Below, one piece after another: positions 61,725-64,000 of a stretch of DNA of 64,000 bases. Under the pieces are notes generated by a model. The model did not search any database, was not told where the DNA came from, and saw nothing but the letters and a program-made list of their open reading frames with translations. Positions within the stretch are counted from its first letter, which is position 1. Each line of letters begins with the position of its first letter. The position numbers were made by a program, and so were the translations under genes. Origin of the DNA: Rhodamnia argentea. Its lineage: Eukaryota > Streptophyta > Magnoliopsida > Myrtales > Myrtaceae. The stretch covers positions 9,708,001 to 9,772,000 of the forward strand of contig NC_063157.1 of NCBI RefSeq assembly GCF_020921035.1, written 5' to 3'.

Positions 61725-64000
61725 CTGTAATTAGAAAAAAAAAAAAAGTCAATACGGCATCAAAACTCGTCATTAATCATTTCTACTGCTTTCTCACTTC
61801 ATTTTCCAATGATGCAGCATATACCTTAGGACTAAAAATAATACACAGAAAACATACTTCCACAGAGCATGCAATCAAAAACACGCAGTACAAGCTTCAA
61901 TCATCTCCAATCGATAAGTAGGGCACCTCCCAATTCCAATCTTTTACGGTCGTATTTCTACCAGAAAATCCAAGCGCTTTCTCTTGAATGTGATGGACGC
62001 AAACTTCATGGACACTTCATTCAGCTATTTACAGCCTCAACAGACTACCTTCTCACAATCCCAAACCAAATCCCCCGTTCTCTCAAATCTAGATGATCAG
62101 ACTATAAACAATTAAGAAATACTCAACGAACTAATCAGTTGTGTACTTGGAAGAGGAAAAAATGAATCCTTTGCATCATCGATTATATGTCTACATTCCA
62201 ATATCTCCTAGCAATTGCAACAGTATTTCTTTATATCCTTTATTTCTTTATATCCCTGTATAACTCCCTAGCCTTGATATTTCATAAACTTCATTAAAAA
62301 AAAAAATCTAAGCAGCAAATCAATTTGATCGCTTTGCAAATGTCCCCAACAATCCAAGTTTTACTTCCATCATATTGTTAATTTAGGCTGCTTCCATACA
62401 ATTACCACATCTTGGAACTATATATGAATGGTATCCCAAGCCTGTGAACATTTAACTCAGCAAAGCATAGCCGATTTAATGGCAGTTCACAAAGTCCTGC
62501 TCTGTGTTACATGGCTGGCCAAAAACTACTATGCTGAAGCATGGAGTTTAAACCAAACCATCCATCTGTATCCGTATTAATAAAGGAGTATCTCATTAAA
62601 ACCCCTTTGTACTCTGCTGCTTCAAGACGAGGGAAAAAAGGAAAACAGCAAAAGCAAATCCGCCCTTGCTAAGAGGAATCTTAATTCATGACAGGCCCAA
62701 ATCTCCTAGCTCAATTCAGCACTATAGAAACATACAGAGTAGTAGAATCTGTGACATCCAGGAGTGACTTAGCAGGAGACGAGCAGTGTATCCTATTTCT
62801 TCATGCAAAAAGAAAAAGAAAGATATGTATCCTAAACCTATCCATGATCTGTATGCAAATAGCTGAAGATAAGAAAAGGTAGTTTTTCAAAGACTTTAGA
62901 AATGGGTATCAACACACTCGGGGGCCCGTCATTATTTCAGATCTGAACAATTGGGAGATCTATGGTCAACAGAAGTGAAAAGAACGAGATACCATGTTAG
63001 GGACAACCAGTGTCTATAAACTTCAATGCGCAATTATTTCTACAATACAGATTGCAAAGTGGAGACATCTTTGCTTCATAATAAAAAGGGTAAGCCTGCA
63101 ATTAACGTTTCCTTCTTAGCCTAGACAACATGCTAAGGCAAGAATCCCGTGAAAGAATACCTGACTCTCGGAAATTCACCATGGGATCCTGGAGCTGCTT
63201 TTTAGAGAAGTAGGTACACTTTTTCCCTTAAAAGCTGGTCTATACAGAGCTATACCAACAAATTGCAAAGAACCCTACTTTATAGATGGAGTGGCAACAG
63301 AAAAATCGACATTAGGAGAGTTATGGGTACTGTTCCTCCAAGTGATCTGTAGAGTTTATGGGTAGAGGAAATAGAGCATCTTCAAATATTAAGAATTAAC
63401 AGTTCCTACTCTATTGACTGCTCTCCAAAACGTTAAATACCATTGTGATTGTTACAGATGTGTTATTGCAGAATAAAATGTCTACTTCTTGTCAGATTGT
63501 AGTTGTTGTAGGAAGTTTTAGGTCTTCATATTTTTTTTAACTTAGCAAGGAAACTCAAGAAAGTCTTACTTCCAACACAAATCAACAATATTTGTGAAAG
63601 CTTGACAGAAAGATCCCCTATAAAGATGTATCTTCACAAATTATCCAGAAAAAGAGGTGTCCTCCTCCTTTCACAAGAAAACATCCTCTCTTTCACCAAT
63701 CAGATGACTCCCCTAGAACTTGAAAAAGAATGAAACTCTACATCCCTCTTTTAGACAGCTTTGAAAAACCAAGGTACCATCTTACCACTTCCTCACTCCA
63801 CACTTATTCCCCTTACTAAATCCTCCTTTACCATAGCAGCATCAAACACCATTTTCAACTATGTTTGCAACATTCTGTTGATTGAAATCAGTCGATTCTC
63901 TCTCTCTGCCCATTGTCAAGTTCAGGTAGACCAAGGTATACCTGTTCCAAAGTCTAAAACAATCGTGTCATCATAGACTATAAACTAAACAAGACTAACA
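61725..64000 (-). other. DEK1 upstream intron or 5' region, no exon recognised
   Basis: The exon ending at 61724 begins mid-codon after an acceptor (TTACAG), so at least one more coding exon must lie upstream. I found no segment here encoding the expected N-terminal membrane helices (a WWRTQW-type motif precedes GAVAILL in relatives). The stretch is probably one long intron continuing past the window edge. Open frames in it lack domains. Confidence 0.5.

Overview
The window is nuclear DNA of a eudicot plant. It has multi-exon genes with GT-AG introns, AT-rich intergenic DNA, LTR and TIR transposons, and a plastid-derived insert in an intron. Several copies of an 'aatttagtcctaaacc'-type inverted-repeat element resemble repeats I associate with Myrtaceae (Eucalyptus and relatives). 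That taxonomic hint is from memory and only moderately firm.

Layout. (1) 1-1969: 5' half of a minus-strand Copia LTR retrotransposon with a 299-bp LTR, tRNA-iMet primer-binding site, GC-rich leader and frameshifted gag. (2) 2501-9518, minus: an organelle-type elongation factor P gene of 11 exons encoding 250 aa, including a 14-nt micro-exon. (3) 9519-16399: a transposon-filled divergent intergenic region with a hAT-like MITE, a 3.3-kb PIF/Harbinger element carrying a decayed HARBI1/ALP1-like transposase, a partial inverted-repeat MITE and a second GGTTCC-rich element. (4) 16400-35756, plus: a complete MED13 gene, 22 coding exons and 1950 aa, with a rearranged plastid rrn16-trnI/trnA fragment in intron 8. 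(5) 39106-39285, minus: a small arabinogalactan-peptide gene of 59 aa. (6) 44818-46437, minus: a DUF1639 gene of 4 coding exons and 218 aa. (7) 48495-61724, minus: 28 exons of DEK1 (phytocalpain) covering the C-terminal 2037 aa; the first ~120 codons lie beyond the right edge or in unrecognised sequence.

The order MED13, AG-peptide, DUF1639, DEK1 matches what I recall for Arabidopsis chromosome 1 (At1g55325, At1g55330/AGP21, At1g55340, At1g55350). This is therefore probably a conserved microsyntenic block, with EF-P on its left flank. The genes do not form one pathway. MED13 is a Mediator CDK8-module subunit, DEK1 is a plasma-membrane calpain of epidermal fate, the AG-peptide is a GPI-anchored wall peptide, and EF-P serves organellar translation.

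Gene models were built by hand from splice sites. Reading phase closes at every junction in EF-P, MED13, DUF1639 and the DEK1 part, including one GC-AG intron in DEK1. I found no CRISPR array, operon or undescribed defence-like system. The unusual content lies in the transposons, the plastid insert and the splice architecture.
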